38,963 bases of DNA, taken from NCBI GenBank assembly GCA_016214025.1, contig JACRPH010000076.1, forward strand, positions 1-38,963, given 5' to 3'. The notes beneath the pieces were generated by a model, which was not told the origin of the DNA, ran no database searches, and was given only the letters and a program-made list of their open reading frames with translations. The position numbers and the translations under genes are program-made. The DNA is from Candidatus Woesearchaeota archaeon. Lineage in GTDB: Archaea > Nanobdellota > Nanobdellia > Woesearchaeales > GW2011-AR9. Positions 16,413 to 24,980 of this stretch are shown here, in pieces. Positions within the stretch are counted from its first letter, which is position 1, and the number at the start of each line of letters is the position of its first letter.

Positions 16413-17615
16413 TTATTGGCTCAAGAGCAACGACTTTTCTAATATTTCTTTGAGCTTGAGCACCAGGCTTTCTTCCAATGAAAGTGAGATCTCCCGAGTG
16501 CGGCCGTATCTTCCTTTAGAGATGATCTTGGCATTGATTACGCCCAACATATCTAATTCAGCTAAAATATCAGAAACACGGCGCTGGGTTAATATGTTAA
16601 ATTTGGTTTTTTGGCATAAGCTTTTGTAAGTTTCGTAGATTTCTCCGGTAAAGAAGTTCTTCTTTTGCGGAGAGAGTAACAGAACTGCATATAACACGCT
16701 TTGGAACTGCTTGGGCTGGTTAGTTACGGCATTTATTATGGTATCAGTTTCCACTTTCTTCTCGGCTTCATCTAGATGAGACATTTCAATAATTTTAGAG
16801 CCGCTTCTTTCAGCTAATTCTCCGGCGATTCTTAATAAGTCAATGGCTCTGCGCGCATCGCCATGGTCCCGAGCAGAATAAGCCGAACATTTTTCGATAA
16901 CTCCTGCTTGGATTACATCAGGAGAAAACGCTTTCTCAGACCTCTTTTTGAGTATATCTTGAATTTGCAGCGCATTATACGGTGGGAAGATTAATTCTTC
17001 TTCAGATAAGCTGCTTTTAACTCGGGGATCAAGATTTTCGACAAAGATTAAATTATTAGAAATACCGATTAAGCATAATTGGGCATTCTTAAGCTCAGAA
17101 TTGATGCGGGTTAAGTTGTATAAAATATCATCTCCCATCTTTTTAGTAAGCTGGTCAATTTCATCTAAAACCAACAAAATTAACTGCTTTTGCTGGTCCA
17201 ACAGCTTGTAAAAGATATTATAAACTTCATCGGTAGGCAATCCCGTAGGCGGAATTTCTTGCCCTAATTCTTTGATAATTTGAGCTATTAGGCGGTATTC
17301 AGTGTCTGCCACCCGTTTTAGCTTGCAGTTGATGTACATCGCTTTCAAAGGAATATTATTAGTTGCAGCCAAATTAACCATGGATTGAAGCACGTGCTTG
17401 ACCGAAAGGGTTTTACCCGTGCCGGTTTTGCCATAAATGAATAAATTAGACGGCTTGTCCATGCGTAAAGCCGGAGCTAGGATATTGGCTACCTCCTGAA
17501 TCTGGCTTTCTCGGTAAAGCACTTCTTCGGGAACATAAGAAGAAAGTAATACTGATTTATCTTGAAATAACGAGTCCTGTTTTAGAAAATTTTCAAAAAA
17601 GTTAGTAATTCCCAT
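16413..17615 (-). CDS. cdc6: Orc1/Cdc6 replication initiator
   Basis: An AAA+ ATPase that binds origin recognition boxes and loads MCM. Walker A is IYGKTGTGKT (about residue 62) and Walker B is LLVLDEIDQL (about 150). Sensor regions follow (CLIGISNN, DHGDARRAIDLLRIAGELAE), then a C-terminal winged helix (FNILTQRRVSDILAELDMLGVINAKIISKGRYGRTREISL). At 400 aa it is a standard length. It starts at the edge of the large AT-rich noncoding region with ORB-like sites and is read away from it, the classical archaeal layout where orc1/cdc6 sits beside its own origin. Confidence 0.95.
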   Translation of the reverse strand: MGITNFFENFLKQDSLFQDKSVLLSSYVPEEVLYRESQIQEVANILAPALRMDKPSNLFIYGKTGTGKTLSVKHVLQSMVNLAATNNIPLKAMYINCKLKRVADTEYRLIAQIIKELGQEIPPTGLPTDEVYNIFYKLLDQQKQLILLVLDEIDQLTKKMGDDILYNLTRINSELKNAQLCLIGISNNLIFVENLDPRVKSSLSEEELIFPPYNALQIQDILKKRSEKAFSPDVIQAGVIEKCSAYSARDHGDARRAIDLLRIAGELAERSGSKIIEMSHLDEAEKKVETDTIINAVTNQPKQFQSVLYAVLLLSPQKKNFFTGEIYETYKSLCQKTKFNILTQRRVSDILAELDMLGVINAKIISKGRYGRTREISLSLEESLVLKLKEILEKSLLLSQ

Positions 17616-17669
17616 CTAATTCACCCTTTTGACACCTAAACTGCACCTTCCTACTTATCTTTGCCTCTC

Positions 17670-17694
17670 ACACCCCTTGATTGCACATGGAAAA
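17670..17694 (-). promoter_or_regulatory. ORB-like origin recognition box (reverse)
   Basis: Read on the minus strand, ttttccatgtgcaatcaagg followed by ggtgt resembles the archaeal ORB pattern of a TTCCA core, a central spacer with AA(A/T)C, then an AAGGGGT G-string. The half-palindromic core is degenerate but the G-string is intact. Confidence 0.6.
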
Positions 17695-17796
17695 AGTTTG
17701 ATGAAGTGATTAAACTTATGTTCCTGATGAATTGATATTAACTTATTACTTAACCTATCGCTTAACTTTAAGCTTGGTGCACACTTTTCTTATAAA

Positions 17797-17813
17797 CACT
17801 TCCACGTTTGAAG
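17797..17813 (+). promoter_or_regulatory. Mini-ORB-like site
   Basis: The sequence acacttccacgtttgaagc contains cttcca...tgaag, an imperfect inverted repeat like the core of a mini-ORB but lacking the G-string. It is a weaker match than the sites at the two ends of the region. Confidence 0.35.
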
Positions 17814-17989
17814 CTATAAATCAATTTGTATAGCTTTTTATGCGTATATTTCACTTACAGTGCGAGTGGAGCTAATATAAATAGTTATGGTTAAATTGAA
17901 AAGTGGTAACGATGATTAGAGATGAATTATCTAATTGATTGGTTAACTTGATATCTTTAGACTTGATGGTGGTTTGTTAAATGTAATCT

Positions 17990-18110
17990 TTTGACTTATT
18001 TAGTTTTATTAATATATCATGTTTAATATCGGTATACACATTATTACATTATTACAGCTTTATTATTAATATACGTTATATAATATATTTCAATATAGAA
18101 AATAAAGAGT
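17990..18110. other. Candidate DNA unwinding element
   Basis: This is the most AT-rich part of the intergenic region, with runs such as ttattaatatatcatg, attacattattacag and ttatataatatatttc. It lies between the oppositely oriented ORB-like sites, which is the expected position for initial strand opening. Assigned by composition only. Confidence 0.5.
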
Positions 18111-18382
18111 ACGTTTAACGTAAAATCAAAAACAAAAAAGTTTTAATTTAAGATTAAGCAAGAACATTTAAGTTAATTACTTTTTATATTAATTATGATT
18201 TACATAGTTTCTTAGGACTTAAAACGTTCCAGATGCAACTCGATTGCATTTAACTAAATGTGAAATAATTATTAATCGATTATATCACCTCAATAATTTA
18301 TTGATTCAATTGGTTTAATTCTAATTATTTCAAATCTAACATTAATCCAGTTCAAGCATGTATCTCGTTTTTTCAATTCGTC

Positions 18383-18407
18383 ACTTCCATCGGAAACAAA
18401 GGGGTGA
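18383..18407 (+). promoter_or_regulatory. ORB origin recognition box (forward, strong)
   Basis: acttccatcggaaacaaagg followed by ggtga matches the archaeal ORB consensus closely: the TTCC...GGAAAC dyad core and the AAAGGGGT G-string in correct spacing. It is the best initiator-binding site in the window. Its G-string runs straight into a longer G-rich tract. Confidence 0.75.
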
Positions 18408-18434
18408 GGGAGGGGTAAGCTTAGGGAGAGGGGG
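18401..18434 (+). other. G-rich tract with G-quadruplex potential at the origin
   Basis: Five runs of three or more G occur in 34 bp, separated by TGA, A, an 8-nt spacer and AGA. The spacer is flanked by taagct/agctta inverted repeats. The tract begins inside the ORB G-string, in an otherwise very AT-rich region. Confidence 0.5.
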
Positions 18435-18476
18435 ATGAGCTTAACTTCTGCTTTCGTCAATACAAATTACAGAAAC

Positions 18477-18488
18477 GTTTAAATAATC
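18477..18488 (+). promoter_or_regulatory. TATA box for the SpoIIM-family gene
   Basis: gtttaaataatc lies about 25-30 nt upstream of the ATG at 18508, which suggests a leaderless transcript and supports ATG 18508 over the TTG used by the ORF track. Confidence 0.45.
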
Positions 18489-18507
18489 TCTGAGATTTAC
18501 TTTGATA

Positions 18508-19350
18508 ATGGTGTTAGAATCATTATTTAATCCATTTGCAGTTAAAAAGAAGCCGTGGGAGATGTTTCTCGCTGGTTTTATCTATTCTTTGGTAGGATTG
18601 ATGTTGTCTTATTTCGTGTTTAAAGAAGCAGCAGGCTTACTCACCGTATTTTTGATAGTTCTAGCTACAGTTCCGTTGCTTTATACTACTATTACCAATG
18701 AAGAAGAATTGGATTTACAGTTAGATACCGAAATTGCATTGCTAAAAGAACATGGCAAAGTGTTAGTTTTCTTAATTTTCCTGTTTTTAGGCATAATGGC
18801 TGCGTTATCCATTTCTTACATAATGCTTCCAAATGAAGTAGTTAATGTAGTATTTGAAACTCAACAGCAGGCTATTTCATCCGTAAATAACAACGTTCAG
18901 GGAAAAATTGCTAGTTTTGATCTTTTTACCCGAATTTTCTCTAATAATATTAAAGTGTTGTTTTTTTGTATTGTATTTTCGTTTTTGTACGGAACGGGCG
19001 CTTTATTTATCTTGACTTGGAATGCTTCAGTAGTGGCTACCGCTATGGGAAATTTCTTTAAAGTAGAGTTAGGAAAAGCGGCTTCAGTGGTAGGTATGTC
19101 TTCCATTAGCACTTATTTTGGAGCAGCTTCGATAAGCTTTTTTCGATATATGACTCATGGCGTATTAGAAATGGTATCTTATTTTGTGGCTGGTTTAGCT
19201 GGGGGAATCATTTCTATTGCTTTGATTAAGCACAATCTCAAAGAAGATCGGGTGTTAGTAGACGCGTTGGATTTAATCTTATTAAGCTTGGGAATTCTGG
19301 TGGTAGCAGGGTTGGTAGAAGTGTATATTACGCCAGTGATGATACGATAA
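18508..19350 (+). CDS. SpoIIM/DUF95-family integral membrane protein
   Basis: A polytopic membrane protein of about 280 aa with six or more hydrophobic helices. The stretch NIKVLFFCIVFSFLYGTGALFILTWNASVVATAMG, and the following THGVLEMVSYFVAGLAGG, match the stage II sporulation protein M / DUF95 family common in archaea. The molecular function in archaea is not established; links to membrane remodelling or transport have been suggested. The start was set at ATG 18508, which directly follows a TATA box. It is the only plus-strand gene between the origin and mcm and converges on the RPA-like gene. Confidence 0.82.
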   Translation: MVLESLFNPFAVKKKPWEMFLAGFIYSLVGLMLSYFVFKEAAGLLTVFLIVLATVPLLYTTITNEEELDLQLDTEIALLKEHGKVLVFLIFLFLGIMAALSISYIMLPNEVVNVVFETQQQAISSVNNNVQGKIASFDLFTRIFSNNIKVLFFCIVFSFLYGTGALFILTWNASVVATAMGNFFKVELGKAASVVGMSSISTYFGAASISFFRYMTHGVLEMVSYFVAGLAGGIISIALIKHNLKEDRVLVDALDLILLSLGILVVAGLVEVYITPVMIR

Positions 19351-19374
19351 TTTCAAATCAATACGTAATTATTT

Positions 19375-20103
19375 TCACAGCACTTTGACTTTTCCAGGCA
19401 AATTCTGAAAAATATCGCCTTTCTGCAGCATCTGCTCCAGTAACTTTTCCGTTCCGTTTAACGGTGATTTAGAAATTATCTCTTCGACGGGAGCTCCGTT
19501 TCCTGTATCTAATTCTTTTATAAGATGTAATATTTTCTGGGCAGGAAGTAGGGGATTTATTTGTATTCCCTGAATCTCTTCTTCTATTATTTCTTCTTCA
19601 ATCCCCTCGTTTACAGTTGCGGATATAGTTATACCCGGCTTGATCTCAATAGGAGCATACAAAGGTATTCTTTCGGTTTCCGCCGAGCTTAATTCAACCC
19701 GATCAAATTCTTCTTTTAATTCCAAGCGCCTTATTTTCATCCAGATTGCCTCAATTTTTTTTACAATCTCAGCTGAAAGATATTTTTCCTGATTGTATAT
19801 CCGAACTCTTCCAATTACCATTACCGTATCCCCTGCTGCTAGTTCTCGTACATTTTTATTTTCTTCAAAGCTTCTAAGAATAATTTTTCCCGTGCCGTCG
19901 TCTAATAATAGATTAGTTATACTGCCTTGTTTTTCTTTATTTACAATTATTCCCATCACATTTAATCGGAATATTTTTTGTCCATCCACCGCCTGCAAGT
20001 AATTAGAATTTTGTTCGTCTTCCTGCACGAAAGCATAAGTGCCAATCTTGCCGATAGTGCATTTAACTGCTACAAAACGGACGAAAACGTTGGTTTGTTC
20101 CAT
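19375..20103 (-). CDS. RPA-like single-strand DNA-binding OB-fold protein, 242 aa
   Basis: One clear OB fold covers about residues 45-115 (LNVMGIIVNKEKQGSITNLLLDDGTGKIILRSF...VMVIGRVRIYNQEKYLSAEIVKKIE). A central acidic linker (EGIEEEIIEEEIQG) follows, then a C-terminal winged-helix-like region (AQKILHLIKELDTGNGAPVEEIISKSPLNGTEKLLEQMLQKGDIFQ). This architecture matches archaeal RPA32-like proteins and RPA-associated factors. It lies 27 nt downstream of mcm on the same strand, so the two are probably co-transcribed. It should protect single-stranded DNA at forks. I cannot tell the main RPA from an accessory paralogue. Confidence 0.8.
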   Translation of the reverse strand: MEQTNVFVRFVAVKCTIGKIGTYAFVQEDEQNSNYLQAVDGQKIFRLNVMGIIVNKEKQGSITNLLLDDGTGKIILRSFEENKNVRELAAGDTVMVIGRVRIYNQEKYLSAEIVKKIEAIWMKIRRLELKEEFDRVELSSAETERIPLYAPIEIKPGITISATVNEGIEEEIIEEEIQGIQINPLLPAQKILHLIKELDTGNGAPVEEIISKSPLNGTEKLLEQMLQKGDIFQNLPGKVKVL

Positions 20104-20130
20104 GTTTGATTATCAACTGATTATCTTTAA

Positions 20131-23100
20131 TTACAATTTCTGCACGAAGTTCTTTCTGGGCTCAAAGATGTCTCCGGAGCGCCTTAACTTTTCTAATATT
20201 TCATTAACCTGGTCTTCACCCATATTCTTCTCTTTAGCGGCGTTGATGATATCTTCTACCGGAATTATCTTGCTCTTAGTCTGTTCTTCCAGTATGGTCA
20301 TTATCTCTTTGATTACACTGATGCTGCCTCTTTGGCTGGCAGTCATCCTGCTTCCTAATCTATCGATGTCAATCGTTCCCGTTTCTTTGTCTTTAGCAAT
20401 CTCGTTCAAGCAGTAATCTATCATTTCAATGGCTTTTTGGGCATCTTTTTTGGTTACAGTTTTAGCTAATCTTATTTTAGCTGCCGCTTCCGATAATCTT
20501 ACTAATGCCTCTAACTGTCTGGCAGTAATAGGAATGGTTCTTACTCCGCTTTCTTCAGTAGTTCCGGTGTTGCGCATATTAATGTAATAATCTTTTAATT
20601 CTTCAATGGCCGCATCAGTAATTTTAGGGTTAATCTTTTGCCGGATATATGCAAAATATTTCTTGAGCAGAATGGTAGGAACTTCAGCTTTGATCTCTGA
20701 ATCTTTATGCAAATTTAAGATGAACGTGGCGGTTTGCTCATCTTTTTCTTTATTAGGCAAATCTTTAATGGCAAATATCAAATCGAAGCGGTTGATTAGC
20801 GTTGGTGGCAGGTCTATCTGGCGTGCAATTAGATCCTCAGGGTCAAATCGGCCTAGTTTTGGATTAGCGGCAGCTAAAACCGTAGTTTCACATCTTAAGG
20901 TGGCTTGAATGTTGGCTTTGGAGATGGAAACACTATTATGTAAAATTAATCCTTCCGATACAAAATTTTGGTTTGGCTCTACAGCTACATCATAAACCCA
21001 CTTTACCCCATTGTTTTCTATTTCTTTAACCGATTTTATTTTTAAGAAGCGCAAATCAGAATGAATTAAATTATTTAATTTTTCCACTTCATTTTTTAGT
21101 TTATTTATCCTTGCTTCAGCTTTTTTCTTTACTATAGTAATTAATCTCTCGTTTCTCTTTTTCTCCAAGTTGTAAATAGTACCAGCGCAAACTTTGAGTT
21201 CTTGGCTTAGTTCTTTAAGCTGTAAGTTGCACACCCGCCTTATTTTTCGGGGATTGTCGGATTCCGAAACCACTTTTTCACATTCAGTGAGCTTTGCATT
21301 TATTTTTTCAATATAATATTGTATAGTTTTTCGATGGACATTATTCCCGTTTTTAATGGTGTTGTAAAAGTATCCATCATCTAATCGCAGCTCGGTCAGA
21401 ATGTTCTTGAGACGGGTTCCTGTTGTTAAAGGAAAGATATCCCAATCATTAGTTTTTTGCGTGCTTCTCTTTGCCAACCGATTTAATCTCTCTAATCGGG
21501 AATCATCCTTTTCTACAATTTTTTCCATGAACCTCCCCATGCTTTCTGCTCCAGAGACCACTACTTTATATGCTGGGGCGGTCATATTTCCACTTTGCTT
21601 TGATGAGGCAATGTAGCTGTAAATCCCCGTTCCCAGCAGCAAATCTTGGTAATCTTTAGCTAACTCATAAGATGAAGTAGAATATCCAAATCTCTCCGAA
21701 TCAATAAAGCCGTCGCCTTTGAAAGCACTTTGAAGTAAAGAAATTTTAACGGCGCTGCCGGAGAATCTTATTAAGTTAGGTATTCTTTTTGAAGTAGCTT
21801 TTTTTAGGAGTTCTTTAAAGTTAGTTTTAAAGAAACGGTATAATGGTTCAGAACAACACCTAACCGTAATTAAATCTTTAGTTGCTTTCTTCCTTCTGTA
21901 AAAAGGAGCAATATTCTGATTTATGTTGGTTTTAAATAGGTTTTCCATAAGATTTTTTGCGTCATTTGTTATGGTAAAGTTAGTGTTACTGATTCCTATT
22001 TCTGCATAATGGTTTGAGGGCTGATGGTAACTATGCCCTTCGGTAACCAAGTAGCCCATAAGCCTCCCCAAAGGCGCGTCTATCTCTTCAGGGAAGCAAA
22101 CCTCTTTTTGGTATTTGCTGATGGGGATTTTCTCTAAACTTATTTCTCTTTCTATGGTGGGTAGGACTCGTGGTCCAGGACAAAGTTCCCCTTTTTTAAT
22201 TTTGTACGCCGGAACTTCTTTTAGTTCTGAATTGTATACAAACAGGGGATGTTCAGGAGTGACCATGATTTTTCTTCCGTTTTGAAATTCAATCTCGACA
22301 AACTTACTTGGCGCAATGTGCCTGCTCACACGGCAAGCCTTTACCGGGAAAATTTTAGTAAAGTTGGTGGTAAGTAGTTCTAGTTCACAGTCTAAAATTT
22401 CGCAATTCTTTCCGGTTATAACTTTCTCTGCATTTCTTTCCATAAGCGAGTCCACTAACTCACCAATTTTGTGCACTGAGCCGTCACTTAACATAATTTC
22501 AGTCTGGGGGTGATAGCTTTGCTGCTCCAATGCCTCATGAAGCGCAGATCTGTCGTCTTTATTCATCTTGTCCATCTCGTCAATAATGGCAAAGCCGCGA
22601 TTGGCTAAAACCAAAGTACCTGCTTCTAAACTCCAGCCGCCCAAAAATTCATCTTTTACGACACTGGCAGTAAGTCCGGCAGCAGTCGAACCTTTCCCGC
22701 TGGTGAACCTTGCTTTAGGCGCTACTCCTGTAATTCTTTTCAGTATCTGCGACTTTCCGCTTCCGGGATCGCCCACTAATAATATATGAATATCTCCTCT
22801 GGTAGATACACCATCAGAACGCGTTTTTCGGCATCCTCCGGCCAGCTGCAGCACCAATGCTTCTTTTATTTTATCATGGCCGTAAATGGAGGGGGTAATA
22901 CTGCTGGCGAGAATATTTAAAGCATTTGGATTTCGAGCCAGTTTCTTGATTTCTTCTTCTTCCTGCTCTGAAATGTTAGTTTCAATAGCATCTTCTTGTA
23001 ATGGCTCAATATTGTTGGCTTCGATAATTAAGTCGTACTTGGTTGACTGCCCCCCGGTTTTAAGGATTATCGGAACCTCCGTAACCCACCCGCAGATCCT

Positions 23101-23733
23101 GACTCTCGATCCGGGACCGGTTCGGCGCTCAGAAATAGGAGCCACTAAATCGTCTTTAAGAAATACGTTAATTCTCTTGGGCTGAACCCCATCCAGCTCA
23201 TCAGCATTTTCTTCCAGCACAATTCCTTGTCCATCTACTAGCTCGCGGGCGATTTCTTTAAACTTGCCTTTTCTGCCGCAGCTGCACTTGCTGGGCTCTT
23301 TGTATTTCTTGTCTAATTGGATAATAGTAATTACATTGCCGCAGGAAGGACATTCAAATTTAGCTGCAGCTACATGCGGGCGTACATCTGATTTCTGCCG
23401 CACTACCCCTTCCGTCCATAGAAATTTGTTAAGATGCTTGCTACGAATATCACTTACATTTATTTTTTGCGAATCGGGCAAATTAACTAAACGAATAGTA
23501 AACTTTTGCACTTTTTGGGGCAGGTCAAACTCTTTTACGGCCATCTCTGCTGCTTTAAGCACTTCTTCCGGGCTTTCCAGCAGTTCTTCAGATATTTCTG
23601 TATTAAATTTGACTAATTCAGAGAAATCCAGCGCCAGGAACATTTGTCCTTTTCTTACTCCTTCTAATAACTGGGGATAATAATTCTGTTCAATAAATTC
23701 CCGCAGCACTTTTATTTGTTCTTCCACTTCCAT
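20131..23733 (-). CDS. mcm: Replicative helicase MCM, with intein
   Basis: The AAA+ hexameric replicative helicase, 1,200 aa of which 528 are intein, leaving a normal 672-aa MCM. The N-terminal domain has a zinc motif FECPSCG...KCSCG (about residues 128-155). The ATPase has Walker A GDPGSGKS (about 323), Walker B FAIIDEMDKM (about 383), an arginine-finger region NRFDLIFAIKD (about 981) and a C-terminal winged helix ending GDIFEPRKNFVQKL. The intein sits after ALHEALEQQ, just past Walker B, in the presensor/sensor loop region, so splicing is required. Followed by an RPA-like gene, with orc1/cdc6 and PolD across the origin. Confidence 0.95.
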   Translation of the reverse strand: MEVEEQIKVLREFIEQNYYPQLLEGVRKGQMFLALDFSELVKFNTEISEELLESPEEVLKAAEMAVKEFDLPQKVQKFTIRLVNLPDSQKINVSDIRSKHLNKFLWTEGVVRQKSDVRPHVAAAKFECPSCGNVITIIQLDKKYKEPSKCSCGRKGKFKEIARELVDGQGIVLEENADELDGVQPKRINVFLKDDLVAPISERRTGPGSRVRICGWVTEVPIILKTGGQSTKYDLIIEANNIEPLQEDAIETNISEQEEEEIKKLARNPNALNILASSITPSIYGHDKIKEALVLQLAGGCRKTRSDGVSTRGDIHILLVGDPGSGKSQILKRITGVAPKARFTSGKGSTAAGLTASVVKDEFLGGWSLEAGTLVLANRGFAIIDEMDKMNKDDRSALHEALEQQSYHPQTEIMLSDGSVHKIGELVDSLMERNAEKVITGKNCEILDCELELLTTNFTKIFPVKACRVSRHIAPSKFVEIEFQNGRKIMVTPEHPLFVYNSELKEVPAYKIKKGELCPGPRVLPTIEREISLEKIPISKYQKEVCFPEEIDAPLGRLMGYLVTEGHSYHQPSNHYAEIGISNTNFTITNDAKNLMENLFKTNINQNIAPFYRRKKATKDLITVRCCSEPLYRFFKTNFKELLKKATSKRIPNLIRFSGSAVKISLLQSAFKGDGFIDSERFGYSTSSYELAKDYQDLLLGTGIYSYIASSKQSGNMTAPAYKVVVSGAESMGRFMEKIVEKDDSRLERLNRLAKRSTQKTNDWDIFPLTTGTRLKNILTELRLDDGYFYNTIKNGNNVHRKTIQYYIEKINAKLTECEKVVSESDNPRKIRRVCNLQLKELSQELKVCAGTIYNLEKKRNERLITIVKKKAEARINKLKNEVEKLNNLIHSDLRFLKIKSVKEIENNGVKWVYDVAVEPNQNFVSEGLILHNSVSISKANIQATLRCETTVLAAANPKLGRFDPEDLIARQIDLPPTLINRFDLIFAIKDLPNKEKDEQTATFILNLHKDSEIKAEVPTILLKKYFAYIRQKINPKITDAAIEELKDYYINMRNTGTTEESGVRTIPITARQLEALVRLSEAAAKIRLAKTVTKKDAQKAIEMIDYCLNEIAKDKETGTIDIDRLGSRMTASQRGSISVIKEIMTILEEQTKSKIIPVEDIINAAKEKNMGEDQVNEILEKLRRSGDIFEPRKNFVQKL
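20935..22518 (-). mobile_element. MCM intein with LAGLIDADG homing endonuclease (528 aa)
   Basis: The junctions are unambiguous: EALEQQ|SYHPQTEIML at the start and GLILHN|SVSISKA at the end. It uses Ser1, a terminal His-Asn and Ser+1. The splicing block B Thr/His region is KIMVTPEHPLF. LAGLIDADG motifs are LMGYLVTEG (about residue 561) and LQSAFKGDGFID (about 672). Near the C-terminal end there is an extra helical segment with an HTH-like stretch (LSQELKVCAGTIYNLEKKR), which could aid target-DNA binding. The insertion point matches a known MCM intein site. All splicing residues look canonical. Confidence 0.92.
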
Positions 23734-23806
23734 ATTAATCCACCCACCAGTTTTCCATTAAACGAGAAACTTAATAAAGTTTTGGGTGGTGAAAGATAAT
23801 ATGGGG

Positions 23807-24893
23807 TTAAATATGATTTTTACCGTTATTAAAGAGGGCTTTTAAGTCCAATCCGGGCAGTTCCACCACCTCTTTCAACTGTTTAAATTGGTGTTTTGCC
23901 TCGTTAATATGCCGTTGCACCGTATTTTTGTTCAGGTATTCTTTGGGTAGCCGCTTATGAATTATTTCAAAAGAGCGAACGAGTTCCCACAAGAAATAAT
24001 TATAACGCATTAAAACGGCATATACTTTTGCCCGAATGAGTATACCCTTATCTTTTCTTAGTTTCCGATATTCTTTTAGGAATAATTTTAAGTCATTGTT
24101 TTTAAGTCCTAAGTCGATAATCACATTGGCTATGTCTTTAGCTGGATCGGAAAGTCCGACCGATTCCCAATCAACTAATCTTAAGCCCCGGCCAGTTTCT
24201 ACTATATTTTGAGGGCAGACGTCTCCGTGAATTAAGCCAAATCTATGGGTTTCTGTTTTTGGGATAAGTTGTTTTATCCTATTATGCACTGTTTCTAACT
24301 CTGAACCAAATTGATTACAAGTTTGTTGGTTAATTGAGTTGATATACTCTAAACCCTTACTTAAATAACTACCATAAAAGTAGTTTTTGGGTTTTAGTTG
24401 AGGATTCTTTTTATGATGGAGCTTAGCCAGCAGTTTAGCTATTTCTTTTATCTGTCTGGGGGTGTAGCTTCTTTTCTTCTTGCGCCAGGCTTGTCCCGAA
24501 ATAAACTCCAGAATAATAAAGTCGTGGAGATAAGTCTGGTCTGCTTTATGGAAATAAAATGCTTTAGGAGCAACACCCATTTTTTCAATTATAGTAAGTG
24601 ACATTAATTTTTATACATCGTGTCACTTACTTATTAGGAGATGACATACTATTTTGTATAATTATTTATGTCATCGAGTATAGTTTAAGTGCATAATATT
24701 CTTCTTTTGACTGATTAGGTACATTCTTGTCGATATTTACTCTGCACAGAAATTTTTTGTTCCCGATGATGAATTGATAATTTAAGTGGCCTTCGCCCAA
24801 ACCTAATTTTCTAAATGAATTGATTTGAATCGAAGTTACACCTAACTGGAACGGATTTATTCTTTGGATTACTCGCTTAAGATTATTTGTCAT
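23807..24893 (-). pseudogene. APH-like small-molecule kinase, interrupted
   Basis: Two ORFs in different frames form one aminoglycoside/choline-kinase-type protein. The upstream piece (24893-24666) has the N-lobe: LGLGEGHLNYQFIIGNKKFLCRVNID with the nucleotide-binding Arg, then EEYYALKL. The downstream piece (from ATG 24604) continues IEKMGVAPKAFYF and carries the catalytic loop LIHGDVCPQNIV (Brenner motif H-G-D-x-x-x-x-N) and VDWESVGLSDPAKDIA. The junction (24593-24690) is AT-rich with two hairpins and looks like a small insertion or duplication. An uninterrupted version would plausibly read ALKL-IEKMGVAPK. The downstream ORF alone would lack the ATP-anchoring N-lobe. Substrate unknown; the family includes choline, thiamine, fructosamine and antibiotic kinases. 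Confidence 0.75.
24593..24675. repeat. Two tandem inverted repeats inside the broken kinase gene
   Basis: An 11-bp inverted repeat (agtaagtgaca at 24593-24603, tgtcacttact at 24621-24631) is followed by a 9-bp one (gatgacata at 24640-24648, tatgtcatc at 24667-24675). Both are perfect. The block is flanked by similar sequences, tatagtaagtg and tatagtttaagtg, on the forward strand. Confidence 0.7.
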
Positions 24894-24980
24894 CGCAGAT
24901 TTAGAATAGAAGCAGGTATATAAAACTAATCAAAAATATTTATCTGTTCTCAAAGGGATAAATTCGCTTTCTCTCAGAAA

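Larger units (their letters stand above)
17616..18507. other. Putative chromosomal replication origin (oriC)
   Basis: About 890 bp without a credible gene, directly upstream of orc1/cdc6. ORB-like sites near each end point in opposite directions (17670-17694 reverse, 18383-18407 forward). Weaker matches lie at 17797-17813 and 18219-18240. The middle (about 17990-18110) is extremely AT-rich with repeated TTATTA and ATATA tracts, a good candidate DNA unwinding element. Neighbours on both sides are replication genes. Opposed ORBs flanking an AT-rich element is the arrangement known from characterised archaeal origins. Strand-specific nucleotide skew was not computed. Confidence 0.78.

Noticed and set aside
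23264-23680. 138-aa plus-strand ORF over the mcm N-terminus
   Set aside because: Antisense shadow of a strongly supported gene.
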